A DNA stretch of 64,000 bases, taken from the NCBI GenBank assembly GCA_905221605.1, contig CAJNDS010000668.1, positions 317,555-381,554 of the forward strand, read 5' to 3'. The DNA comes from Symbiodinium natans (lineage: Eukaryota; Sar; Dinophyceae; Suessiales; Symbiodiniaceae). Both the position numbers and the translations under genes were made by a program. Below, piece by piece: positions 1 through 11,700 of this stretch (the stretch's first letter is position 1; each line of letters begins with the position of its first letter). The notes beneath the pieces were generated by a model. The model did not search any database. It was given only the letters and a program-made list of their open reading frames with translations, and was not told the DNA's origin.

Positions 1-93
1 CAACTCCCTGAAGCCCGGAAGCATGACATTGACTTCGCCCTGGCCCAGTGCCGGGTGACCTATGCTTGCGGCCAAGCCGAGCAACGTCATTGA
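1..93 (+). CDS. 3' terminal exon of an upstream gene (partial)
   Basis: Frame 1 is open from the window edge to TGA at 91-93 and reads QLPEARKHDIDFALAQC and onward, ending AEQRH. Composition and length fit a last coding exon; the rest lies outside the window. No family is recognised. It has the same strand as every other host gene here, as expected for a unidirectional dinoflagellate cluster. Confidence 0.5.
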   Translation, partial: QLPEARKHDIDFALAQCRVTYACGQAEQRH

Positions 94-207
94 GGTTTGA
101 CTGTCTTCGCGAATCGCGAGAACTCACTCGCAAGCACAAGGCCTTTTGCAAAGCAAAGGTGTGCGCCTTTGGAGTCGACAACGTTCTTCTAGTTTGGGTG
201 TGCTGAG

Positions 208-345
208 GGGTTTAGGGTTTAGGGTTTAGGGTTTAGGGTTTAGGGTTTAGGGTTTAGGGTTTAGGGTTTAGGGTTTAGGGTTTAGGGTTTAGGGTCTGGG
301 GTCTATAGGCTATAGGGTCTAGGGTCTAGGGTTTAGGGTTTGGGG
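208..345 (+). repeat. TTTAGGG array with degenerate 3' end
   Basis: About eleven perfect TTTAGGG units run from ~210 to 295 and then decay into TCTAGGG and TCTGGGG variants. It lies between the upstream terminal exon and the hairpin array, so it is interstitial and not a chromosome end. Confidence 0.9.
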
Positions 346-1670
346 CCCCGCGCAGCGGAGAGAAAAAAACACGTGGATTCAAAGCGCAACCACTGGTGGG
401 GCGGTGGGGGGTAGGGCAAAAAGGGAATAACAGAGACCAGCCCCGCGCAGCGGAGAAAAAAATACCAAAAAAATTGCCCCTTCGGACTCCTTATTTTCCG
501 CTCCATTGTAAAAACAAAAAAGCGGAGCTGAAATTAAGCCCCCCCCCCTCCCCCCCCGCCAGCAGCCTCCCAGCCCCGCAGCCCCCCAGCTGCAGCCCCA
601 TTGCCACAATTCCTGATCCAATCCGCAAAAGCCTTAATTTCAGCTCCGTTTTTTTATAAAAAAAATGGAACTGAAATTAAGGAGTTTAATTCCTGAAAAT
701 TCCTGGCATCAACTGCAAAATCCTTAATTTCAGCTCCGTTTTTTTATAAAAAAATGGAACTGAAATTAAGGAATTTTTGTCCTGAAAACTCCTGGCACCA
801 GCTGCCAAATCCTTAATTTCAGCTCCATTTTTTTATAAAAAAACGGAGCTGAAATTAAGGAATTTTCGGGTTGGATCAGGAATTTTGGCCATGTAACCCA
901 GTTCTTAATTTCAGTACCGTTTTTTTATAAAAAAACGGAGCTGAAATTAAGGATTTGGCAGCTGGTGCCAGGAATTTTCAGGAAAAAAAACTCCTTAATT
1001 TCAGTTCCATTTTTTTTATAAAAAAACGGAGCTGAAATTAAGGATTTTGCGGATTGGATCAGGAATTTTGGCCATGCAACCCAGTTCTTAATTTCAGTAC
1101 CGTTTTTTTATAAAAAAACGGAGCTGAAATTAAGGATTTGGCAGCTGGTGCCAGGAATTTTCAGGAGAAAAAACTCCTTAATTTCAGTTCCATTTTTTTA
1201 TAAAAAAACGGAGCTGAAATTAAGGATTTTGCGGATTGGATCAGGAATTGTGGCCATGTAACCCAGTTCTTAATTTCAGTTCTGTTTTTTTTATAAAAAA
1301 CGGAGCTGAAATTAAGGAATCATCGCTGCGGAGGGGGGTGGGAGGGGATGGGGAGGAGAGGGGGGGGGGGGGGGGGGGGGTCTGAATTTCAGGTTTGTGA
1401 TTTCAAAAATATATAAGGTCTGGGGCCTGCGGCCGGGGCTGGGGCTTTGTGGGTGGGGTCAGCCCCACAAAATAAAACATGTGGCGGGGGCACTTCCCCA
1501 CACCCCCCACCCCCCACCCCCCAACCCCCCTCACGGAAATTAAGGAAGGTCTCAGTCTCGGCACCCAATCGGCAATTTTTTTCTCCGCTGCGCGGGGCTG
1601 GCCTCGCTTTCCCCTACCACCCACCGCACCACTGCTTGCCATTTGAATTTTTTTTTCCGCTGCGCGGGGG
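345..1670. repeat. Large inverted repeat enclosing a hairpin array
   Basis: The motif CCCCGCGCAGCGGAG followed by A-tracts occurs near 345 and 441. Its reverse complement, preceded by T-tracts, occurs near 1576-1600 and 1646-1665. Spacers inside the hairpin array are also inverted: the spacer ending GGCACCAGCTGCCAAAT (~795-811) is complementary to later ones beginning ATTTGGCAGCTGGTGCC (~953 and ~1136). The block therefore has nested inverted symmetry. No coding signal is seen. Confidence 0.75.
632..1317. repeat. Array of eight ~50-bp hairpins
   Basis: Eight copies of a near-perfect palindrome lie at 632-682, 722-771, 811-860, 903-952, 992-1043, 1086-1135, 1176-1225 and 1268-1317. Each arm reads CCTTAATTTCAGCTCCG or a close variant around a TTTTTTTATAAAAAAA centre. 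Spacers are ~40 bp and fall into a few related types. A half copy is seen near 521-537. The arm ends in TTTCAG, which looks like a 3' splice site, and the same CTTAATTTCAG occurs at 13289-13300 just upstream of the copia-tail ORF. Confidence 0.9.
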
Positions 1671-1832
1671 GAGGGGGGGGGTTGGACGTGCGAGAGTTGA
1701 GGGGTGTCGGACAGGCATGCTAAGGAGGGTTATAGGGGCTGGGCTTTCTCTTAGGAGGGTTAGGGGCTGGGCTTCAAACTTGCCCAGTTTATCATTGAGT
1801 CAAAGAGTCGACTCTGGCGACGACCCGACTCA

Positions 1833-2275
1833 GTGCTGACTGACAAGAGAAAATGTGGAAGTATTGGGCATTGGGCATGCTCCGCTGTGTGTTTCTTTCC
1901 TTCTTTCTTTTCTTTTGTTCGTTCGTTCTTTCGTTTTTTAATTTTTTCACCGCCCTCTCTATCTCTCTCTCTCTCTCTCTGGCGTCTGAGTCCGACTCTC
2001 TCTGTTTCTATCTATCTCCTTCCATCCCTCCCTCCCTGCCCTCCCTCCTTCCATCCTTCACTCATTTCTTTCCTTCTCTATATCCTGTGTTTTCCCAGCT
2101 CCCTCTATCTTCATTCTTTTGTCTTCTACATTTTATCTTTACTTTTATTTTTCATATTCATTTCTTTTATTCTCTTTTATGCTTCTCTTTATCTTGTCTT
2201 TATCTTTCTTTCTCTTTATCTTTCTCGTATTCTTTCTTATTCTCTGTCCCTTTGCGCTTTCTGTTTTTGCATGTA
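1833..2275 (+). repeat. Pyrimidine-rich low-complexity tract
   Basis: A long run of CT, CTTT and TCTC simple sequence. Open frames here encode only Ser, Leu and Phe strings and I do not treat them as genes. The region 1318-1832 holds a G run (~1360-1380), a C-rich stretch (~1497-1530) and degenerate AGGGTT repeats. Confidence 0.8.
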
Positions 2276-2479
2276 GTGTTCAAGCATGTGATCGTGCAGC
2301 GGCAACGGCAGCAGCTAACTTTCTGTGAGCTGTGAGTCACTGTGAGCCACACATTGGCTGGTCATCGACGTCATCGATATGCTTTAGTTTTAGCGTGAGA
2401 TTTTAAACACAGTCATTGTGGCGATTGTTATGTCACTGATTTTGTGTCTCCTTGGAGAGTAGGTGCTTGCCATGGGGAC

Positions 2480-2776
2480 ATGAAACGTTCCTCTGACGGC
2501 AGCAGTAGTGCAGCAGCTGCCAAGGCGAAAACACAGCCGACGGAGCAGTCGGAACGAACTGCAGTTTTGTCACTTCAAGCTGTGTTGGGGTCAGACGAGG
2601 ACGACGAGGGTGAAAAGGTGTTCAGTTCCTCACGCAGCTCCAGTTCGAGCAGCTCGAGTTCTTCAAGCTCTGTCACCGTCACACACACTGAAGTTACAGG
2701 CCCGACGGCAGCAGTGACGCCAGAGCATGTGCCACAAGAGAAGCCTGAAGACGCCGACTCCGAGGCACGCGACTGA
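2480..2776 (+). CDS. Ser-rich acidic ORF, possible first exon of the methyltransferase gene
   Basis: ATG at 2480 opens an ORF beginning MKRSSDGSSSAAAAKAK, with an acidic stretch (GSDEDDEGE) and a long poly-Ser run, ending at TGA 2774-2776. It looks like a disordered N-terminal tail. Only ~60 bp separates it from the ATG at 2840. It may be exon 1 of the next gene, with a GC donor near 2763 and an acceptor at 2865, or a small separate ORF. I could not fix the junction. Confidence 0.45.
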   Translation: MKRSSDGSSSAAAAKAKTQPTEQSERTAVLSLQAVLGSDEDDEGEKVFSSSRSSSSSSSSSSSSVTVTHTEVTGPTAAVTPEHVPQEKPEDADSEARD

Positions 2777-2839
2777 CTGAAGTGTTGAAATCAGTAAGGT
2801 AGCCGGTAGCAGTAGCAGCAGTAACGTTAGCAGACAATC

Positions 2840-5341
2840 ATGTCCACTTGTCGCCTGTCGCCAGAGGACAATGCGGAGGATGTGTACACGGATCCTAACG
2901 CTTGGCAGGACATGCACAATGCATGTGTGGCAGCGAGACAAACACGCAAGGCCAATTGGCCTGACGGCCCAGATAATTTTGCTGACCTGTTTGGTTGGCA
3001 CGGATACAATGCTGGGGTCCTGCTTGCTGAGTGCGCGGATGCTGCCTCAAACAGGCAGAATCTGATTCACTTGTGCAGCCAGGGCATTTTGCATCATGAT
3101 GCATACTCGGGACTTGGCACGGCATCCATAACCTTGAAGCAACAGCTGCGTGAGATGGGATCTTTCTTGGATGGATTGCTAGGACGAATATTTCTGCAGC
3201 TGTTCTGATTGTCTCTGTGATTCTGTGAGTGTTCCATTGTGAATTGTGGTCTCCGATCAGGACCCGGCAAAGGTTTTCCGCGGGAGGCATCAACCCTTTA
3301 TGAATGCGGCTCCTCGTGTGACAAAGGGAAGGATCCACAGCGGGCTCTGCGGGGACTTTGCAAGGCCAGGACGTCTTGTCTTGGTCTAAGTGTCTTGGTC
3401 TAAGTGGAAGTGGAAGCCGGAAGCAAACCATTATGTTTATTTGCATCGCGCTGCGTTCAGAGTTAGAGCAGCAGGACCACGCAGTATCCCATATACATCG
3501 CAGCTTGGAAGAGCGTCTAGTGCCAGCCGCCATCGCCAAGATGAAGACAATTCGCGAACAGATCGAGTATCAAATGGAGCAAGAGCTGAGAGCCTTGGCG
3601 CAACAACGATCTCGTGATACGTGTCTGTGTGTCTGTGTGTGTGGGTGTGTGGGTGTGTGTGTGTGTGTGTGAGCTGCGGCAGCTGAGGTGAAATGGACAT
3701 TGATGTCGACCCCGAGGCAACGACTAAGGCAGCAAAGTCACGTTATGGAGCGTTGCTCCTAGACGAGCTGATGACATACTTGACGACAGACAAATCTGTT
3801 TGGGTGAATGAGGCGCCGTGTCTGTTGAGCCACGATTCAAAACGCCAGAGCAAGGCTGCCAAGGCTCCTACCGCTTCCATGTGCACAACCCCCGTTGGAG
3901 CCGTCCGAAAAGGGAATGATGAGCGCCTCCGGGTTTCGTCAGCAGGGACCACCTGCGTGGACATCAGCCCGTTTGGCAGCATGCAAGGGCTACTAGGCCC
4001 GAGTTGCGAGCCACTTTGCATTTGGTTAGCAGAACTCGTCCTGACGCGTCCAGTGACTTGGTTGCGCGACGTTGTCGTTTGACGCTTCAGTGTTGCTGCA
4101 CGCTTGTGCGTTTTGTGCGTCGTGGTTTGGCGAACAAAGGACATCGTGCTGCATGAATGTACATCCAAATTCAGCCGCGAGGTATTTGTAAAGTGGCTGC
4201 CTCGCTACCACATTCTACGACCCATGGTGAAGAATCAGGAGGCACTTCTATCGCCGCATCAATTTGCGTGGCCAGTTTATCGTCCACGCCTGTACACAGT
4301 CCTCATCAACTTGGAGACCATGGAGGTTCCAACACGCTTCAACGAGACCCTGGAGTTGCTGTACCGCAAGTGTGTTTTGGACGTTTCAGCGCTGTTCGCT
4401 GCTCCCAAGGAGCGGTGGTGTGTGAAGCTATGCAAGGTGAAAACTGTAAAAGCTTGAATGAACATTGGCCATGAACGACCACTGGAGGAAGAGGTTCAAG
4501 CAGAGAGGGCGGAGGCGGCAAAGAAGCTTCGCAAACCCTCTTCGAGTGCTTTCGCGGATCTTCTCCCAGGACAGGGCGGCAGTGTGCCACTGATCATCGG
4601 TGTTTCCAGTCGCTTGCTGCTGGAGGAGCGAAAGGGTGCAACCTCCAAGGCTACAAGCAGCATCTAAGGGTGACAAGGAACTTGGAGAACGGTGCTTGGC
4701 TCAGGGCCCCAGGGTTTTGAGCCAGAAACACAGCTGGGATTTGCGCCAATAGGCTCCGGGTCAGGGCTGTCACTAGGACAACTACCTAATCTAGCCAACA
4801 ATAAAGTTAAGGTGCGTTTGCTGTGGTGGCCAACGTCACGCAGAACCCGAAAGTTCGTGCAATAGTATCCCCGTACTTGCCTACGCTCATGCGGACCGGA
4901 CTCATGTACCTGATCGCGAACAAAGACTTGGTGGACGTGGAAGAGCGGTGGATGCTTCCAAAGGAGTCGGCTGATTGACTGGAGTTGTGTAGTGTTGTTG
5001 TGATTTGTGTTGACGGTAGCGAGAAAGCCGACAGGAAACATTGCATTCCATGGGCCATTGCATGTATCCGGAGCATTGTGGAAATCAGCCATTCCCCGTA
5101 CACGACATCCGCAACTTGTCCAGCGCTGGTTTGCGAGCGCTGGCTGGGAATGAGCTTTCTCTGCAACCTAGTAAGCCCGCTCCATGTGGGGGGTGTAACA
5201 ACCGCGTGTAAAAGCTTACAGTGATGCGACTGTGAGGCCATGCACTGCTCGGTCGTGGGAGCAGTGTGGGCTGTGATCTTGGTGCGAGTCCGCTTCAAGA
5301 ATAGTGTGGACAGTGTGGAAGAAGAGGAGGTGAATGAGTGA
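2840..5341 (+). CDS. Cytosine-C5 DNA methyltransferase-like protein
   Basis: Likely transfers methyl groups to cytosine C5 in nuclear DNA. Exons: 2840-3149, 3261-3383, 3461-3613, 3688-4037, 4140-4436, ~4494-4599, 4635-4669, 4812-4972, 5035-5151 and 5237-5341. Phases agree except at 4669/4812. Motifs in order: YSGLGTA (AdoMet motif I); AGTTCVDISPFG in the place of the PCQ loop, keeping Cys but not Pro; HECTSKF in the place of ENV, keeping Glu; FAWPVYRPRLY; VTQNP; and RALAGN joined to AMHCSVVG across an intron (motif X). The last intron and the one before it need GA donors (5152 and 4973). The final exon ends with a hydrophobic stretch and an acidic tail. This motif style matches methylases known from dinoflagellates, some carried by retroelements, but no reverse transcriptase is seen here. 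The start is uncertain: 2840 or, if spliced, 2480. Confidence 0.75.
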
Positions 5342-5710
5342 TGGAAGCGAGTCTCATGAGGCACTTTGCAGGGAACCGACGTAATTCACCACGGTAAGTA
5401 AAGCCGGCAAAGCCTGCTGCAAATCATGTCAAATTGTCACATCTCAGTGAAAGTGAAGAGGTTTCGCTCGGAATGGAAATCTCTGCAGCGCCAGTCAGCC
5501 ACGCCACGCATTCCTTTTCTTGCTTGTCCTTGTGTTGTCTCCTCGTTCCATCTCAGCATTTATGCTTCAAGGGCTTTTGGTCTTTCGTCGCCGTGGGCCA
5601 GGAACGCTGGTCCAGTCCAGACCAGACTCCGACTCTGACTCAGCTCAAACTCTGAGCTCTTGCCTGATAGGTGTCGCTGAGGCTGTTGGGGTTCAGGCCT
5701 CTCAGACATC
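5342..5710 (+). other. Intergenic spacer
   Basis: About 370 bp between the methyltransferase stop and the next ATG. Short open stretches occur at 5426-5520 but none joins convincingly to a gene. A pyrimidine-rich segment (5505-5555) may serve trans-splicing of the downstream gene; this is inference. Confidence 0.4.
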
Positions 5711-8700
5711 ATGTCGGACAAGCTCTCGGACGACGGGATGCAGCAGAGTCTGGGCGCCGCCGCGCCTCTTCAACTTGTGCAACACTACTCTCAAGTCAAG
5801 TGTGTGGTGTGCAAGAAGAACATCATGGTCAGGGCAAATATGTATCTTGGACGAAGTTGAGTTGACTAGCGTCTTTTATGTTGTGAGTCGTCTGAGTCGT
5901 GAGTCGTGAGTGAGTTGTCAGTCAGGTCAGGTTGGTTGAGTTGGGTTTGCTGCGTTACTCTCTGGGAGATTTGGGGTTTGGTTTAGGGTTTATAGGGTTT
6001 AGGGTTTAGGGTTTAGGGTTTAGGGTTTCGGGTTTCGGGTTTCGGGTTTCGGGTTTAGGGTTTAGGGTTTAGGGTTTAGGGTTTAGTGTTTAGGGCCCAG
6101 GGTTTAGGTTTAGGGTTAAGGTTTTAGGGTTTAGGGTTGAGGGAGTTGAGGGTTCAGGGTTTAGGGTTTAGGGTTTAGGGTTTAGGGTTTAGGGTTTAGA
6201 TTGTGTTTAGGGTTTGGGTTTTGGGTGTAGGGTATAGGGTTTAGAGTTTAGGGGTTTAGGACGGCTTAGGGATTTATGTCTCCATTGCCTCTGCAGGATC
6301 ACTCAATGCTGCGCAGATCACCAGGCTCGCCGCTACACCTTCCTGCAACAGGCAGCACAGGTGCCCTACAGTGGTGATGATGAGAAGTTCAAAGATTGCA
6401 AGACTATGAGGATGTACCTGGAAGCTGTAGAGCGGGAGGATCCAGACTCATTCGCAGAGATGTTGTGCGACTACTGCCGGGAGCGCCTTGACTTGCGATG
6501 GGAGGATCTGACAGACAGGATACCAACCATGTCGAGGCAAACATAGGTTGTCTTGCCCAGGTGCCCGAACCCCGGTAGGGGTCGGGCTCGCGCGCAGTAT
6601 GACTGGAGCCGCGTCACGAACTACAGGTCTTCCGGTTACAGGCTTGCAGTGAGTTCAGCGCTGTAGTTCCCTCCCTTAATTGTGATGCTGCGAGTTTGGT
6701 TTGCGTGCCCGCAACACTGGAGCATTTTGGGACCAACTATTCCGCAGAAGTGAAGACAGTGAAGACCGGATTTGACATGCTTGGCTTCTCGCATGGCCCT
6801 GGCAGTGAAGTTTAGGGGTAAGGGACATGCTTTGCTTGCGTCTCTCATGGCCCTGGCAGTGAAGTTTAGGGTAAGGGGACATGCTTTGCTTGCTTCTCTC
6901 ATGGCCCTGGCAATGAAGTTTAGGGGTAAGGGGACATGCTTTGCTTGCTTTTCTCATGGCCCTGGCAGTGAAGTTTAGGGGTAAGGGGACATGCTTTGCT
7001 TGCTTCTCTCATGGCCCTGGCAATGAAGTTGAGGGGTAAGGGGACATGCTTTGCTTGCTTTTCTCATGGCCCTGGCAGTGAAGTTTAGGGGTAAGGGACA
7101 TGCTTTGCTTGCGTCTCTCATGGCCCTGGCAGTGAAGTTTAGGGGTAAGGGGACATGCTTTGCTCGCTTCTCTCATGGCCCTGGCAGTGAAGTTTAGGGG
7201 TAAGGGGACATGCTTTGCTTGTTTCTCTCATGGCCCTGGCAGTGAAGTTTAGGGGCAAGGGGACATGCTTTGCTTGCTTCTCTCATGGCCCTGGCAATGA
7301 AGTTTAGGGGTAAGGACATGCTTTGCTTGCTTCTCTCATGGGCCTGGCAGTGAAGTGTACCCTAAACCCTAAAGCTTAAACCCAAAACCCGAAACCCAAA
7401 ACCCGTAACCCAAAACCCTTTTCCCGAAGCCCGAGATGTGTTGTGTGCCAGGCAAGAAGGCAGGGCGCGTGAAGTGCCTCTGAGCAGAGACGAATTTGAC
7501 GACTGGTTCACAAAGGATTGCCCGTCCTATTTGCGTCGCTTGCTTGCTAAGTGGTTGGCGGGAAATGGTTGCACTAAGCCCTGTCTAGTGTATTTGTGAT
7601 TTGTGGCTGGAAATTTTGAAAGTTGAGACTCAGGTTTATCAAAGGCTGCCACTGACAAGAAGTGGACCAAAATGTTGCAAGACCCACGCGTTTCCAAAGA
7701 CCAAGTAGAAGGGAATGATCTCCAGGGCAACTTCCTCGGTTATGTCGCTCGACCGCGGTGTTTTGAGCTCGTTTGTCATGATTGTTTTCTTTTCTGCGCT
7801 CACTCCGGTGCATGTGCTCGTTCAGGTAACGCGCGTTTGGATGGTGAAGGCAGGCGGTGAGAAAGGCGGAGAGGCAAAGGATCACCTGCGATACGAGGAT
7901 GATTCGGATTGGTTGTTGCTTTAGCTTTCCTGTCTCACTGTCACTGGTCACTCACGGGATTCCGGATTGTCACATACGTATCGCGCTTGCTTGAGCCTGG
8001 AAGGACAAGGGGGTCAAGAAGGAGGATTCTCATGAGGCCAAGCAGCCAACAGATCTGATGCAACAGCGTATGGTGCAGAAGGCCAGGGAATTACGTCTGT
8101 CGTTGGATGATGATGCTGAAGAAGACAACATGGCTATCCTTTCAAGTTGCAGCGCGCAGGGTGCGCCAGCACCGCCTGCTTTGGCGAGCTGTGGAGGAGT
8201 GGCATCAGTGCCCTCGGCAGCTGTTTCCACCGTGGGAGCAAAGGGCAGCGCCAAGAGCGGCGCAAAGGCGAAGGCGCGACCAAAAGCAGCTGCAGCAGCG
8301 AAGCCAGCACTGATTGCCAGCAAGATGCGAAAAGAGACTACGAAGGTGTGGTCTCAATTGCAGACAGCTGTGCCAAACGCTTTAGAGCAAGGGCGGGCCA
8401 TGATGGAGGAATGCTTGCAAGAGCATGAGACAGCTGAGCAGGCCAGAAGCTCGGACCAGTCTTTTGCTGTGGTTGAGCTCCGGATGAAGTGCCTGGCACT
8501 CATCAGTGATGTGAAGCGTGTGAAGCCATCGGAGGCTAGTTGCGAGGAATTGCTGACGGAGCTGAACCGGGACGCCTACTTTCGTGAGCAGTGCTGGCCG
8601 CCCTCTGCGGCGCAAACACTGGGCCAGATGACCCATGTCAGAACAGCGTTAATCGAACTACAACGGACTGCGGAAGCTGTCCAGGCGATGGCCGAGGCAC

Positions 8701-11700
8701 ACCGAGACGCGATACAGCTGGCTCAAACCGTGGCATCTTCGGTGTGTGCTGAGACAGCAACTTGGAGGGCCCAGATTGTGGCTCTGAAGAAGGCAAGAGA
8801 TTTAGAGCAGAAGGAGTTAGAAAGGGAGCAGAAGCGTGAGGAGAGAAGAGCAGCGGCAAAGGCAAAGTCTGAAGCCAGGAAAGCAGAAAGACAGGAAGCA
8901 AGGCAGAAAGCCAAGCAGGAAGCGGCGGCTGCTGCCGCCGCAGCGGCACAGAAGGGTGAGGCCGACGCGGCCGCGGCCCCTGGACCTGAGCCAGCGCCCG
9001 GCGGCGCGAAACGGCGCCCGAGGAGGAGCTCGGAAGTGTCTGAGAAGGATCCTGCTCTTATTCAGTGCCTTGCAGGCCCAGCATGGCCAAAGGATTGCAT
9101 CCTAGATTGCTTCGACAGCGTCAATGACCTTGCGGATCACATTGTGAAGACGAGTGGCATGTTGGCGGGGGTCGCTCGATTGCGGCGGTCAGCTACGAAG
9201 AAAGTTTTAGAGGTGTGTTCCTTAGTTGCCGCCGTTGCCGCTGCCAGTGTCAGTCTCATAGAGGCCTGCGGCCTGCGCAGTAGTGTATCTTCGCCCAGGC
9301 AACTCCAGGAGTCCCGCCAGATATTGTGAAAGCCACGAATAAGATGCTGGGTCACGATGTGGCGTCCTTTGCGTCCGACTTTGAAGCGAAGCTGCAGGCG
9401 AACCCGCAGTGGGAGCGACAGCTTCGGATGATCGAGGGACCGATGGACGTCTTTGGGCTAGATCTGGTTGTGCAGAAGCACTGCGACGACAAGGAAGTTG
9501 ATTCTCTGCAATTCCTCGACAGGCCCACTATGTCTGCGAGGCCTGATTGTTTTCTGCACATGCTTTTTTATCGGTGTCGACAATTTCGAGAATCCAGTCC
9601 GAGTCCGAGTCGTCGAAATTGAGGGGCAGTAGTTGGAAGAGGTAATGGTACAGTTACAGTTACAGACTATACTAACAGTGAACAAGAAACTTGAACCCAC
9701 ATAACAGAACGGCAGTGCAAATCGTGTTCCTGTTAAGCAACAATGTTACTGTCAACCTTTGCTGAGTGCAGGTTCTCCGAATTGGGAGAGTCAGACGAGA
9801 TGAAGTTGAAGAGCAAGCTTCGCTTTGCCGGGCTTACCTTGAGCGCAATTGCTCAAGGCTCTTGCTATGCAGGCTTCATGCCAGTAGGATTGCCGGTTGT
9901 TTGCACCCATCTTACTCACGAGAAGCTCTTCTGCACGATCGACCTCGAAGAGGCAATCCAGTGGTACTGCCAGGAGAAAAACTTGGAAATTGCTCGCGAA
10001 AATGCCCCGCCGCTCAAGGACCCAATGCTTGCGCATGCTCCGGCTGCAGAAACTCAGAATGCCATGTTTTTGTTTGCTTGCCAGGAAGTGATGAAGTTTG
10101 TAGCCGGCCAAACATTCGAGTCGGATGATGGCACTAGTGCCCCCTGCGGAATGGTGACACTCAAGGGCACCAAACTCCTGCCTGGAGATGTTCTTTATCT
10201 GCCGCCTTGCCAGGTGGTTGTGGAGAAAGCCATTCAGGGGGTGAATATGGCCATCAGGGCCACCCCAATCTTTGCGCACCCGCGTGCCTATGAGCTCTAC
10301 AAGCTGTATCGAACGGTGCATTCTGGGCCCCTGGGATTTTTCTTCGCCAGGCTTTTCACCAGACTTGTTGTCTTAAGGTCTTTGTGTTTTCAGTCACCGC
10401 ATGCTAGCCAAGGGATTTCCACGCGAAAGTCATGTCCGAAGAGCTGCGCAAGCTGGTTTTCCCCGCGCCGTTGTCGTTTGCAGAGGCAGTGGGCAAGGCG
10501 TGTTCCGAGCCGCTCATGCTACCAGGCCCTGTCGTTGCCAAACTGCAGGAGGACGGAACCATAGTCCCGACAAGCGCTGTCGGGCTGAGCGACGATTTCC
10601 TGAACAGCTTCGTGCACATGGGGGATGCCGAGAGACGGGAGCTCATTATGGATATGGAAGATGAGGAACTCCACCAGCACGTGGAGGCGGCCAAGGCCCA
10701 CAGCCTTTTTGGCGAGCATAAACACTACGTCATCACGGAGCTCATGGCAGGCGACATGGAGTCGGATGATGAATGGACCTTCGGTGACCCTCAAGGAGAT
10801 GTGCTTGAGGACCTTTGCGGTTGGTACGATTATCTCCAGGCTCGCAACGCCAAGACCATGACCATGACCAAGGCCACCAAAAACAGTGTTGCAAACAGTG
10901 ACATAAACATATTGGAGCAGAGATGTTGTTCCCTAAAAATGCCCATAAGCCACACCCTTCCATGGTATTCTTGTGTTCAGACTTTTTGACACCTGTCCCA
11001 GAGGCACCAGAGCCGGAGAAGCAGCCGACGACGCCGACGACTACGACTCCGACAATAATCTTCCCGGACCTTGAAGTTGATGGGAAATCATCCGAGCCGG
11101 ACGAGCAGCAGTCCGAGACGACCCTGCCAGAGAATGCCACGGGCCACATCCACATGGAGAAGCTGCCGACGACGACTATGACTTCGACAACACCTACCCC
11201 GGACCTTCAAATGCCAGCAGGCCAGACGAACGTGAAGGGTGATGAGAAATCCAAGCCAGAGGAGGCCCTGCCCCTGCCGGCGAATGCCGCCAGCATCGAT
11301 ATGGAGAAGCAGCCGACGACTCCGACTACGACTCCAACAACACCGGCCCAGGAAGTGAAAGCAGCCCTGCCGGACGTGAAGCGTGATGGGAAATCCGAGC
11401 CAGAGACGTCCCTGCCGAAGACTGCCGCCAGCCACAACGACATCGCCGTGGAGAAGCAACCGACGACACCGACTACGACTCCCACAGCACCGGGCCCGGA
11501 GGAAGCGAAAGCAGCCCGGCCGGACGTGAAGGGTGATGGGAAATCCGAGCCAGAGACGTTCCTGCCGAAGAATGCCGCCAGCCACAACGACATCGCCGTG
11601 GAGAAGCAGCCGACGACACCGACTACGACTCCCACAGCACCGGGCCCGGAGGAAGCGAAAGCAGCCCTGCCGGACGTGAAGGGTGATGGGAAATCCGAGC

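Noticed and set aside
632-1317. CRISPR array
   Set aside because: Repeats are long perfect palindromes, spacers are themselves repeated and inverted, no cas genes are present, and the genome is eukaryotic.
1833-2335. Overlapping + strand ORFs rich in Ser, Leu and Phe
   Set aside because: They translate a pyrimidine-rich low-complexity tract; no domain or splice pattern.
6636-6978. Small ORFs with MALAVKF-type repeats
   Set aside because: They translate an intronic minisatellite lying between two phase-compatible exons.
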